Shown piece by piece: positions 34,506-42,315 of a stretch of 45,175 bases of DNA. Each line of letters opens with the position of its first letter. Position 1 is the first letter of the stretch. This DNA comes from Clostridia bacterium (lineage in GTDB: Bacteria; Bacillota; Clostridia; Christensenellales; UBA1242), in NCBI GenBank assembly GCA_017537515.1, contig JAFYKO010000082.1:1-45175 (forward strand), read 5' to 3'. A model generated the notes under the pieces. It saw nothing but the letters and a program-made list of their open reading frames with translations, did not search any database and was not told the DNA's origin. Made by a program: the position numbers and the translations under genes.

Positions 34506-34905
34506 AATTTATCTTCAAAACCTTTGCAAGTTTTTCAAAATCTGAGTTTTGTTTTTCTTTGTTTGGGAAAACTGAAAACGGGTCGCCCGCACGTCTTGGG
34601 ATAATGTGTATATGAAGGTGGAAAACGCTTTGCTCTGCACAAACTCCATTTGCGTTTAAGATATTCACACCATCAAAAAAACATTTTTCAGTGTAGTGTT
34701 TTGCAACCTTCTGCACTGTTTGAAAAACTGCGTTTATTGTTTCCTCGTCAGCGTCAAAAAGGTTTGTGCAATGTTTTTTTGGTATGACAAGTGTATGCCC
34801 CAAAAAGTCGTCGGCAATATCCAAAAATGCAAGTGTTTTTTCATCCTCATAAATCTTGTGTGCAGGGATTTCCCCGTTTATTATTTTACAAAAAATACAG
34901 TCCAT
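34504..34905 (-). CDS. HIT-family (Hint-like) nucleotide-binding protein
   Basis: 133 aa. DCIFCKIINGEIPAHKIYED at the N-terminus and the histidine triad FHLHIHIIPR near residue 96 place it in the HIT family, probably a purine nucleoside phosphoramidase. The N-terminal CxxC is common in this group. The message has an AAGGAGA sequence about 24 nt before the ATG with a CCGC/GCGG hairpin between; folding that hairpin would bring the site into working distance. It ends the CCA-rmuC-HAD-HIT gene run. Confidence 0.94.
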   Translation of the reverse strand: MDCIFCKIINGEIPAHKIYEDEKTLAFLDIADDFLGHTLVIPKKHCTNLFDADEETINAVFQTVQKVAKHYTEKCFFDGVNILNANGVCAEQSVFHLHIHIIPRRAGDPFSVFPNKEKQNSDFEKLAKVLKIN

Positions 34906-34937
34906 AATATATTTTTCCGCTTTTTTGCGGTCTCCTT

Positions 34938-35624
34938 TTAATTTGCTTTTTCTAAACTATCCTTATCCAATATCGCGGGCAAAATTGTTTTGATGTTGTC
35001 AATATCTACATATGCTTCGTGCCAAATTGTTTTGTTGTTCGGGTCGGTGTCCTCGGGATTTACGCAGATGGTTTTTGCACCGGTTGTAAACACCCATTCA
35101 TCGTTGGAACCATTGCCGACAAAAACCGCATCTTTGGGGCTGATTTTGTTTGCGTTGATGTAGTTTTGAATATAGACCGCTTTGCCTTTATAGTCATACT
35201 CAGTTGCGTAAATCTTGTCAAGAGTGCCATCCTCTGTGAAAAAGACTTCGTTTGCTGTGATTTTTTCAACAAATTTAAGTGCGTCGCCAAGTGCAAGACG
35301 AATTATTTCAGTTATGCCACCGCTTACAATTTGAATACGCCAGCCATTTGCTCGCAAGGTTTCAAATGCTTCATAAACCCCGCCAATAAGCTTTGTATTT
35401 CTCGCAACTTCTTCAAAATCGCTTCTCAAGAAGTTGTATTTTTTTAGTTTGGCAATAGTAAGCTCGCACCATTCTTTATAGTCTATTTCTTCGTTTATGA
35501 ACATTTGATAAAGTTCGCCCGTAACTTCCGCACCGTTACGCCTTAAAATTCCATTGATGTTTATCCACGTAGGCAAGCAGTCTTTTGTAAGCGTGCCGTC
35601 AAAATCAAAAAATACTGTTTTCAT
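34938..35624 (-). CDS. HAD-family phosphatase, SerB/MtnX-like
   Basis: 228 aa. HAD motif I is FFDFDGTLT, motif II is the serine in IVSGG, and motif IV is FVGNGSNDEW. A helical cap (about residues 17-75) marks the phosphoserine-phosphatase-like (HAD-IB) group. The substrate cannot be assigned; phosphoserine or another small phosphomonoester is plausible. AAAGGAA precedes the ATG, 19 nt after rmuC. Confidence 0.85.
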   Translation of the reverse strand: MKTVFFDFDGTLTKDCLPTWININGILRRNGAEVTGELYQMFINEEIDYKEWCELTIAKLKKYNFLRSDFEEVARNTKLIGGVYEAFETLRANGWRIQIVSGGITEIIRLALGDALKFVEKITANEVFFTEDGTLDKIYATEYDYKGKAVYIQNYINANKISPKDAVFVGNGSNDEWVFTTGAKTICVNPEDTDPNNKTIWHEAYVDIDNIKTILPAILDKDSLEKAN

Positions 35625-35643
35625 AAGTCTGTTCCTTTTGTGT

Positions 35644-36891
35644 TTATTCTGCGTCCTCTATAAAATCCAAAAATGTTGTGTCGCTGTCCGAGTCGGTTAT
35701 TGTTGAGACGTTTTTGAGTTTTCTTTCAATTGTGCGGGATTTTTTTGTTGCGAATTCTATTGTGTTTGACGCCTCTGCGAGTTTCTTTTGAGTTTTTGCC
35801 AACAAGTCAACAAACTTGCCAAACTCTTGTTTAAACACTCCAAGAAGTTGATAAATCTCACTGCTACGTTTTTCAATAGAAAGTGTCTTAAAACCAAGTT
35901 GGAGGCTGTTGAGAAGTGCTGTTATAGTTGTCGGCCCGCAGACAATAACCTTGAATTCTCGTTGCAAGGATTCTGAAAGCCCCGTCCTTCTCAACACTTC
36001 GGCATAAAGCCCTTCGGTTGCGAGATACATTATTGCAAAGTCTGTTGTCTTTGGAAGTGAGATGTATTTTTCTTTAATGCTTTTTGCGTCTTCTTTTATG
36101 CGTCTTTCAAGTTTTTTGAGTGCGTTTTCCACATCGTCCTGGTCGCCCCTTTCACTTGCATCAACAACTCTTTGATAGTCCTCAATCGGGAATTTTGCAT
36201 CAATTGGAAGATAAACATTTTCTTCGTCTTTTCCCGGAAGAATAACTGCGAAATCCACTCTTTCCCCGTTGCCTTTTATATCGACTTGTTCACTGAATTG
36301 CTCATTTGCAAGCATTTGTTGTAAAATGTTTCCGAGTTGCACTTCGCCCCACGTTCCTCTGGCTTTGACGTTTGTAAGCACTCTTTTTAAGTCCCCAACG
36401 CCGTTTGCAAGTGTTTTCATCTCGCCAAGTCCCTCATAAACAGACTGCAATCGTTGGTTTATGACATTAAAACTTTCCGTCAATCTTCTTTCAAGTGATA
36501 CGTTGAGTTTTTCGTCGACCGTTTGACGCATTTCATCAAGTTTGCGTTCGTTGTCTTGTTGGAGCTTTGTAAGCCCTTGCGAAAGAACATCTGTTGCACG
36601 ATTAAGTTTTTCGTCGTTTGTACGAAGGATGTTTTCAAGGCGTGTTTGTATGTGTGAAAACTCTTGCTTTTGCAAATAATTTTGCTGGGCGATTGTGTTT
36701 AGGACTGTTTCGTTGTAGGCCTTAATGTTGTCCATTTGCATTTTTGACAAGCGTTCGTTGAGTTCGTTTTGACGCTTAAAATGTGCCTCCGTTTGAACCT
36801 CTTGCCCGCCTTTTGTCTTTTTGAAAAGTATAATAAAATTGGTTATTAAGACAAGTGCAAGAAGGGCAATAATTATGATTTCAAAAGTCAT
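35644..36891 (-). CDS. rmuC: RmuC-family DNA recombination protein
   Basis: 415 aa. One N-terminal membrane helix (residues 3-23), a long coiled coil (about 30-165), and the RmuC domain with ARGTWGEVQLGNILQQML and LPIDAKFPIEDYQR. RmuC is a predicted nuclease-fold protein that limits inversions at short inverted repeats in E. coli; its biochemical activity is not settled. AAAGGAG precedes the ATG. It stands between the CCA enzyme and the HAD phosphatase. Confidence 0.94.
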   Translation of the reverse strand: MTFEIIIIALLALVLITNFIILFKKTKGGQEVQTEAHFKRQNELNERLSKMQMDNIKAYNETVLNTIAQQNYLQKQEFSHIQTRLENILRTNDEKLNRATDVLSQGLTKLQQDNERKLDEMRQTVDEKLNVSLERRLTESFNVINQRLQSVYEGLGEMKTLANGVGDLKRVLTNVKARGTWGEVQLGNILQQMLANEQFSEQVDIKGNGERVDFAVILPGKDEENVYLPIDAKFPIEDYQRVVDASERGDQDDVENALKKLERRIKEDAKSIKEKYISLPKTTDFAIMYLATEGLYAEVLRRTGLSESLQREFKVIVCGPTTITALLNSLQLGFKTLSIEKRSSEIYQLLGVFKQEFGKFVDLLAKTQKKLAEASNTIEFATKKSRTIERKLKNVSTITDSDSDTTFLDFIEDAE

Positions 36892-36952
36892 TTTTTCTCC
36901 TTTAAAAAATTATGATAAATTTTAAAAAAACTTTATTTGTGGGATTTTTCTT

Positions 36953-38206
36953 TTATTTGTGAGTGAGTGTATTTTTCTTTATCTCGGCAATAAGTGTTTC
37001 TTTTTCGTTTTGAATTTCGCCGTCAAAAACCTTCTCCAAAAGCTCATACAACACTGCGTTGTATTTCTTTTCTGGAATATCCGGACATTCACGTTTGATA
37101 TCGTTGCCGTTGATTTCAAGTTCTTTGAGTGAAATTGGAAGCTGGTGTTTAATTATGTAAGATTGGAAGAATTTGTATTTTGAATAAAGTTTCTTGGATT
37201 TTGCAATCAAGAGTTGGCCTATTCTGTCGAAATAGTTGAAGTATTTGAAGAAATAATGCTTGTTGTTCATTTTGTTTAGTGCGTCATAATATCCGCAAAT
37301 AATATGGTTTGTGAGAGTTATAAATGACGTTGGCTGATTGAATCCGTTTTTACCGAGTAGGTCTTTTATGAAATACTCAATGCAATCTGGGTTTATGGTG
37401 TCAATGATATCAATCAAAAGGCCATAGAGTGCGTTTTCCACATCAAGCTTTTTGACCATTTTAAGCCTTACTCTGCTTGCTGGAACGTGAAAATACTGCC
37501 AAATTCTTAGGTCGTTAAAATAAGATAAACCTTGCACGTTGGCGTCTTTTTGGGATACTGGATAACGCTTTGGAGATGTGAGAATTGAGATAAGTTCACT
37601 GAACTTTCTGTAAGGCGAAATATCCGCAAGAAGGCTTGTATTTTTCTTTGCTGTTGTAAATGTGGCATAGTCTATCTTGAAATTTAATTCGCTGGCTTGA
37701 CGAACCATTCTGAGGATTCTCACGCCGTCGTGGGCGAGAACATAGCCCGGAACTTCGACTGTTCTTATCACGCCGTTTTTGAGGTCGAGAAGTCCAGAAT
37801 AGACATCAATTATTTTCTCCGTTAAGATTTCATAATACAGTGCATTGACTGTAAAATCCCGTCGCATTGCGTCTTCTCGAAGGTCGTCCACATAGTCCAC
37901 ACTTGCAACGTTATGCATCCCGCCTGAATAATAATTGTCTTTTCTGAATGTTGTGTGCTCATAGACTTCATCACCGCATTTTATCTTGACTGCTCCAAGC
38001 TCTGGAAATTTTTCAACAACTTCAAACTTTGTGTTTTTGAGTATGGAAGAAATTTTTTCTGGAGAAAGGCGGCTTGCAATGTCGATATCCGTCGCACTGA
38101 AACCAAGAAGCGAGTTTCTCACATACCCGCCAACAACAAACAACTGCCCGTATTTTGCGAACCTTTCAGCAAGTTCACGAAGGTTTTCACTAACTTTTAT
38201 TTTCAT
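36953..38206 (-). CDS. cca: CCA tRNA nucleotidyltransferase / poly(A) polymerase family
   Basis: 417 aa. The nucleotidyltransferase motif GGYVRNSLLGFSATDIDIA holds the metal-binding DxD at about 40-42; RRDFTVNALYYE and HDGVRILRMVRQASELNF are the next class II motifs. It should add or repair the CCA end of tRNAs; a specialised A-adding enzyme cannot be excluded. The first helix-rich C-terminal half is divergent. No Shine-Dalgarno is present and a TATTAT box lies exactly 6 nt before the ATG. Confidence 0.9.
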   Translation of the reverse strand: MKIKVSENLRELAERFAKYGQLFVVGGYVRNSLLGFSATDIDIASRLSPEKISSILKNTKFEVVEKFPELGAVKIKCGDEVYEHTTFRKDNYYSGGMHNVASVDYVDDLREDAMRRDFTVNALYYEILTEKIIDVYSGLLDLKNGVIRTVEVPGYVLAHDGVRILRMVRQASELNFKIDYATFTTAKKNTSLLADISPYRKFSELISILTSPKRYPVSQKDANVQGLSYFNDLRIWQYFHVPASRVRLKMVKKLDVENALYGLLIDIIDTINPDCIEYFIKDLLGKNGFNQPTSFITLTNHIICGYYDALNKMNNKHYFFKYFNYFDRIGQLLIAKSKKLYSKYKFFQSYIIKHQLPISLKELEINGNDIKRECPDIPEKKYNAVLYELLEKVFDGEIQNEKETLIAEIKKNTLTHK

Positions 38207-38212
38207 AATTAT

Positions 38213-38241
38213 ATAATAGCATTATTTTTTGATTTAGGCAA
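38213..38241 (-). promoter_or_regulatory. Leaderless-type promoter of the CCA-rmuC-HAD-HIT unit
   Basis: Minus-strand TTGCCT (38236-38241), 17 nt ending in TGC, TATTAT (38213-38218), then ATAATT and the ATG at 38206. The 6-nt gap equals that of the SipW, TPR, gpmI and murB starts. Confidence 0.62.
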
Positions 38242-38276
38242 TTAATTTTGGTTTTTTATAAAAAAAGTTTTTTTAG

Positions 38277-38372
38277 AAGTGTTGAAAGGGAAAAGCGGGT
38301 CGGGCGGGCATGCAGGGCGACGCAGTCGCCCGCAGGATGCCCACGCCGACCCGCGTCCCTCCTCTAACACTT
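38277..38372. repeat. GC-rich nested palindrome, element 2, with inverted AT-rich arms
   Basis: Core stems: GCGGGTCGG (38295-38303) with CCGACCCGC (38346-38354), GGGCAT (38306-38311) with ATGCCC (38337-38342), and GGGCGAC (38315-38321) with GTCGCCC (38325-38331), loop GCA. Outside the core AAGTGTT (38277-38283) pairs with AACACTT (38366-38372) and GGGA with TCCC. AT-rich sequence beyond that, to about 38247 and 38398, is also roughly inverted. It fills the spacer between spoIIE and the CCA enzyme gene. Confidence 0.82.
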
Positions 38373-38453
38373 TTAAAACCCCTTTAAAAACCTCAAAAGC
38401 CTCCTTATCAAAAACAAACCCAGTGCAATAAAAATAAAAGTAACTAAAATCAC
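38373..38453 (-). CDS. Possible 26-aa membrane peptide overlapping the spoIIE stop
   Basis: A GTG start overlaps the final ATG-TGA of spoIIE and is preceded by GGAGG at about 6 nt. It would encode a hydrophobic helix (ILVTFIFIALGLFLI) followed by a basic tail (RRLLRFLKGF). The start signal is good, but the peptide is very short and its stop lies in the arm of repeat element 2. It may be a real translationally coupled small protein or chance. Confidence 0.3.
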   Translation of the reverse strand: MILVTFIFIALGLFLIRRLLRFLKGF

Positions 38454-40747
38454 ATTCCACCTCCACTTGTGCTAAATATTTTTGCAACAATAACTGTCAT
38501 ATCATCCTTTGCCCCGCCCGAAAGATGTAGGGCTTTTTCTATGAGGCTCTCTGCAAGTGTTTGAGGGTTGAGGCTTGTTTGGTTGTTGAGAAAGTCCGCC
38601 AACGCATCTTCGCTTTGGAAACTATCACTTATGCCATCGGTAAACATAAAAATAAAATCCCCATTTGAAATAACTTTTTTGACTATCATCGGCGAAACTT
38701 CTTGCACAATTCCAAGAGGCAACGCCCCGCCCGAAACCTCTTCCATTCTCTCTTTGTGTTTCAGAAAGCTTTGCGGAGCCCCCATTTTGATAAAATCGCA
38801 AACGCCAAGCCTTGTATCAATAACGCAGACATCGAGAGCAGAAAAAATCTCATCTCGGTTGAGGCTGAGAAGTTTGTTTATGCTTGAAAGAATAATATCG
38901 TTGTCAAATCCCGCCTTATAAAAGTTTTCCACAAGCCCAATCGCAAGACTGCTTGTCTTTTCCGCCTTCTCTCCGCTTCCCATTCCGTCGCAGAGTGCAA
39001 GCAGAAATTTATCCTCGGAGATTCGGATTATTGAATAACAATCTCCACTGACTCGGCTTGTAGCTTTTGGGCAACTCGCCGTCCCAAACACCGCATCAAA
39101 CCTCGGTGCAGTTTTCATAGTAATCACATTCCACCCCGCAATTTTTGAAGATTCAACGGAAACAACCGCCATTTCGTGCTTACACACATCACTTACGACC
39201 TCCACAATCTTTTGTTTTTCTGAATCGTTTTTTCTGACAATCAGCGTTGCACTCACAACATCGGCATTCTGCTCATAAACCACAACATCACTGCAAACGA
39301 TGTTGTTGTAAGAGAGTTCAGAAATAATTGCCTCCTCTCTTCCGCAGTCAAAAGAGACGTTGCGTTTAACCTCACCCGCAAGGTCTTTCATTATCTTTGA
39401 CACTCCCGAAAGTTGTTCGGCAATAAGCACTCGGCTTGCGTCGATATTGCTTAAAACTCCCGCATAATTTCTGTATTGCAGGCATAATTGGTTGACCGTT
39501 GCGACGATACTTGACACCCTACTGCATCGAGTTGTCAAGAATGGCGGAACTTCCAACAGCGAGGTTTTCCCACGCTCCAAGGCACTGTTTATGAGATTGT
39601 CAAAAACTGAATATGTTTCCTCCACGCACTGTCTGTGGCAGGTGTGTCGCTCTGGGCAACTTGCACAAATCTTTTCCCGCACCTCGCCCGCAAGAAAGTT
39701 TTTCACCTCGCCTTTTGTCATTCCGCTTTTTATCATCGACCTGAACACATAATCCATCTCGCCAAACACTTCGCCAAGTTCGAGAAGTCTTTTGCATAAA
39801 CTTTCACGACTTCGATTGACAACATTTCGCATTGCCATTGTCGAGGATGAAAGGTTGCAAAAGTTCCTTATCTTTTCGAGAAGTTTTTTAGGCAAGGCAA
39901 CATAGGCTATTGCACTTATCACAACAGGCAAGAGGCTGTGGAGACCATAAACTCCGTAGAGGTTGAGATAAAATCCCAAAACTATTTCCACGCCTATGAT
40001 TGCAACAGCCCTAAACACTCTCTTTTGTGTCCTAAAACAACTTACAACCAACGCCCAAATGACAAGTGGGGCAAGGCTTAAGGCACTTGCAGATGCAAGC
40101 ATATCGCCTAGTCCCATAACGCACGACACAAGGAGAGTTGTTGACATATTGAAAACACTTGAAGAGATAAGGACAACAAAACTTGCAAAGAGTTTGAAAA
40201 CACTTAATCCAAATATTTCTAGGTTTGAAAGCCCGCAAAACAAAGCACATAGAATGCTTAGGGCGGAGATTATTTCAACTAGGTTGAGTTTATACAAAAG
40301 CCCCCGAACAAGCAAAATTGAGAGTATTTCTTTTCCGGCTAGGCAAAAGATTATGCTTGCAATGAGTGAGAGCAGGGGCAAGAAAATCTCGGCGTTTATG
40401 AAGTATTCCGCAAGCACGCCCCCAAGGCCCGACACAAACGCATACACGCAAAAAAGTGGGAGATTGATTGGCTTTTCAAGTTTGGAGTGCAAGGCAAAAA
40501 TAAGAGAACTGGCAACGACTGCAACCAGGCTGGAAATTATGGTTATATCATTAAAATCTGCAAGAAGGCTTGCGGTTATGTAAAGCGGGGCAAGAAAATA
40601 AAACTTCTGCCCGCTCCAAATTAGGGCAAAATACAGCCCAAACGCAAAAGGCGAAAACGTGTTTCCAATTTTTGCACAAGACAGTGTGAACAAAAGAAAA
40701 AAGAAAAATATGTATTTGAGAACTGATAAAACTTTTGCTTGTTGCAT
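38450..40747 (-). CDS. spoIIE: Stage II sporulation protein E (SpoIIE) phosphatase
   Basis: 765 aa. About ten membrane helices fill residues 10-290, a cytosolic middle region follows (with two cysteine-rich bits CASCPERHTCHRQC near 370), and a PP2C-type phosphatase domain runs from about 550 to the end with VSGDCYSI, LLALCDGMGSG and FMFTDGISDSF carrying the metal-binding aspartates. SpoIIE dephosphorylates SpoIIAA and so activates sigma-F in the forespore. AAAGGAG precedes the ATG. A promoter TTGTAA-18-TATTAT is plausible at 40766-40795. Confidence 0.94.
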   Translation of the reverse strand: MQQAKVLSVLKYIFFFFLLFTLSCAKIGNTFSPFAFGLYFALIWSGQKFYFLAPLYITASLLADFNDITIISSLVAVVASSLIFALHSKLEKPINLPLFCVYAFVSGLGGVLAEYFINAEIFLPLLSLIASIIFCLAGKEILSILLVRGLLYKLNLVEIISALSILCALFCGLSNLEIFGLSVFKLFASFVVLISSSVFNMSTTLLVSCVMGLGDMLASASALSLAPLVIWALVVSCFRTQKRVFRAVAIIGVEIVLGFYLNLYGVYGLHSLLPVVISAIAYVALPKKLLEKIRNFCNLSSSTMAMRNVVNRSRESLCKRLLELGEVFGEMDYVFRSMIKSGMTKGEVKNFLAGEVREKICASCPERHTCHRQCVEETYSVFDNLINSALERGKTSLLEVPPFLTTRCSRVSSIVATVNQLCLQYRNYAGVLSNIDASRVLIAEQLSGVSKIMKDLAGEVKRNVSFDCGREEAIISELSYNNIVCSDVVVYEQNADVVSATLIVRKNDSEKQKIVEVVSDVCKHEMAVVSVESSKIAGWNVITMKTAPRFDAVFGTASCPKATSRVSGDCYSIIRISEDKFLLALCDGMGSGEKAEKTSSLAIGLVENFYKAGFDNDIILSSINKLLSLNRDEIFSALDVCVIDTRLGVCDFIKMGAPQSFLKHKERMEEVSGGALPLGIVQEVSPMIVKKVISNGDFIFMFTDGISDSFQSEDALADFLNNQTSLNPQTLAESLIEKALHLSGGAKDDMTVIVAKIFSTSGGGM

Positions 40748-40765
40748 TTTTGCTCCTTTTGTCTT

Positions 40766-40795
40766 AATAATAAATCAAAAAAAGGAGTTTTTACA
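40766..40795 (-). promoter_or_regulatory. Possible spoIIE promoter
   Basis: Minus-strand TTGTAA (40790-40795), 18 nt, TATTAT (40766-40771), with a short leader ending in AAAGGAG. No TGn extension and no convincing Spo0A box is seen. Confidence 0.45.
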
Positions 40796-40797
40796 AC

Positions 40798-40834
40798 AAA
40801 AAAAGAACGTGTTTATTTGTAGAAATAACACGTT
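40798..40834 (-). terminator. Terminator of the GT-like gene
   Basis: On the minus strand AACGTGTT (40834-40827) pairs with AACACGTT (40813-40806), extended by an ATTT/AAAT stem with one bulged base, then CTTTTTTT. It isolates spoIIE from the upstream gene. Confidence 0.82.
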
Positions 40835-40852
40835 TTTAGAGGTTTTTTTGTC

Positions 40853-41689
40853 TTATTTGCTTTTTGGATATTGTCTTGTTTCGATTGCGTCATCACGCTT
40901 AAAATGTATTGCACCCACACGACTGACGTTGTAGATATCCAAAGCGTGGAAAAGCGACATTGCAACGCTTGTTACTGCAACAAGCAAAACAACAAGGGTT
41001 GTGATAAATGTCCAAGTTATTTTTGCTCCAAAAACAATGGCAAGGACCAGCGTAAGGACAAAAACAAAGGCGTAGATTCCCGACTTAATTAGGGGTTTTT
41101 TGTAGCTGTTTTTTGGAAACTTGGTTTTCTTTATGTCCATTTCGACGTATCTGACGTTGAGTGCAAGCCATCTGTTAAGTTTGGACATAAGATTTACATT
41201 CGTATTCCTAAGAAGCGTTTGGGCTTGGGAAGAAAAATACTGAATTCCAATATCTCCTTCATAATGTCTGAAATTGAAAAACGTTTTGCAAAGAGAGTTT
41301 CCAATATCTGAAAAGAACTTTTTGATTCCCTTTTTTTCGCCTCGTTTTTTAAGCATAACAACATCATAGCCCTGCATTGCCTCGGTGAGTATTGCATCGA
41401 CTGTGTTTTCAGAAAAGTTTTTTGTGTTGTTTCGGACAAGAAGTAAGCTATCTGCGGGCATATTTTTGACAGAGTATTCAATCATTGTCTCTTCGCTTGT
41501 GCCGACTGAAAATATATCCAGACTTATTGGGAAAGCAAATCTCTTTCTTTTTGAAAACTCTTCAACGATTGGGTGATTCTTTTCGCAAGCAATTTTAAGC
41601 GAAAAATCTTTTGCAATCGTGTTTTTTAGAGTTGTTTCAATTTCTTTTATTGTCGTATTTTTGTCTGTGATTGAAAAAAATATAATCAT
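40853..41689 (-). CDS. Divergent GT2-like glycosyltransferase-fold membrane protein
   Basis: 278 aa. The N-terminal 190 residues have an alpha/beta layout like the GT-A fold of polyprenyl-phosphate glycosyltransferases (IIFFSITDKN start, a MPADSLLLVRNN segment where the nucleotide-sugar site would be, then FFNFRHYEGDIGIQYFS and LNRWLALNVRYVEMDI). Two membrane helices lie at about 212-232 and 236-255. The classical DxD motif is not clearly present, so catalysis is uncertain. GAAGAGG precedes the ATG. It is separated from rpiB by palindromic element 3 and ends at a terminator. Confidence 0.6.
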   Translation of the reverse strand: MIIFFSITDKNTTIKEIETTLKNTIAKDFSLKIACEKNHPIVEEFSKRKRFAFPISLDIFSVGTSEETMIEYSVKNMPADSLLLVRNNTKNFSENTVDAILTEAMQGYDVVMLKKRGEKKGIKKFFSDIGNSLCKTFFNFRHYEGDIGIQYFSSQAQTLLRNTNVNLMSKLNRWLALNVRYVEMDIKKTKFPKNSYKKPLIKSGIYAFVFVLTLVLAIVFGAKITWTFITTLVVLLVAVTSVAMSLFHALDIYNVSRVGAIHFKRDDAIETRQYPKSK

Positions 41690-41721
41690 TTCTTAAACCT
41701 CTTCAATTTTCTCCTACGGGG

Positions 41722-41810
41722 GGGGGCGGGCGGTAAAGTGCGAAAGCACTTTACAGCACGTCGCCTTGCGACGTGCCGCTGCGTTTTTCAAAACGCATTC
41801 GCCCGCCCCC
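41722..41810. repeat. GC-rich cloverleaf-like palindrome, element 3
   Basis: An 11-bp closing stem, GGGGGCGGGCG (41722-41732) with CGCCCGCCCCC (41800-41810), encloses three perfect hairpins: TAAAGTGC/GCACTTTA (41734-41753, loop GAAA), GCACGTCGC/GCGACGTGC (41756-41776, loop CTT) and GCGTTTT/AAAACGC (41781-41796). It therefore folds as a four-way junction. Nine consecutive G start at 41718. It sits between rpiB and the GT-like gene. No tRNA consensus (no GTTCRA T-loop) is present. Confidence 0.85.
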
Positions 41811-41827
41811 GTTTTTTCGTAATGCAG

Positions 41828-42250
41828 TTATTCGCTGAACTTCTTAATACGATTCAAGTGCCTGCCTTTTTCGAAATCGGTTGTAAGAAAAACTTTTATC
41901 ATTCCAACCGCCTTACGTTTCGAAAGCTTGCCCGAAAGCACAAGCACATTTGCGTCGTTGTGTCGTCTTGCGAGGCTTGCTTGTTGCTTGTCTTTGCAGA
42001 GGCCCGCACGAATTTTTGGGTTTCGGTTTGCAACCATACTCATCCCAATACCCGTTCCGCATATAAAAATGCCAACATTTTGAGGGTTTTCGAGGACTCT
42101 TGCACATCCGCTAACTGCATAGTCCGGATAGTCCACTCTATCTTTTGAGTAGCACCCAACATCGATTGTTGTAATGTTTTCTGCGTTGAAAAACTCCTTT
42201 ATTTTTTCTTTAAGTTCATAACCATTGTGGTCGCACGCTAAAATTATCAT
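41828..42250 (-). CDS. rpiB: Ribose-5-phosphate isomerase B family (RpiB/LacAB)
   Basis: 140 aa. MIILACDHNGYELK, the phosphate-binding FICGTGIGMSMVANR with the catalytic cysteine, and RRHNDANVLVLSG are the family signatures. It should interconvert ribose 5-phosphate and ribulose 5-phosphate; allose-6-phosphate isomerase activity is the alternative. AAAAGGAG precedes the ATG. It has its own promoter and lies downstream of whiA. Confidence 0.93.
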   Translation of the reverse strand: MIILACDHNGYELKEKIKEFFNAENITTIDVGCYSKDRVDYPDYAVSGCARVLENPQNVGIFICGTGIGMSMVANRNPKIRAGLCKDKQQASLARRHNDANVLVLSGKLSKRKAVGMIKVFLTTDFEKGRHLNRIKKFSE

Positions 42251-42270
42251 AACATACTCCTTTTATTAGA

Positions 42271-42299
42271 TTAATAGCATAATTTAATATCATTTGCAA
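42271..42299 (-). promoter_or_regulatory. rpiB promoter
   Basis: Minus-strand TTGCAA (42294-42299), 17 nt ending in TGC, TATTAA (42271-42276). Unlike the leaderless set it is followed by a short leader with an AAAAGGAG site. The TTGCAA -35 recurs upstream of the ttcA-like gene and at 45024. Confidence 0.6.
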
Positions 42300-42315
42300 G
42301 CCTTTTTTAAGGTTT

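Noticed and set aside
38242..38490. 82-codon minus-strand frame running through palindromic element 2
   Set aside because: It starts inside the spoIIE coding region in another frame, has no start signal, and its Arg/Pro-rich end is only the translation of the GC palindrome.
41722..41810. Cloverleaf shape as a tRNA
   Set aside because: No T-loop consensus, no D-arm or anticodon pattern, loops of 2-4 nt and 11-bp closing stem do not fit tRNA.
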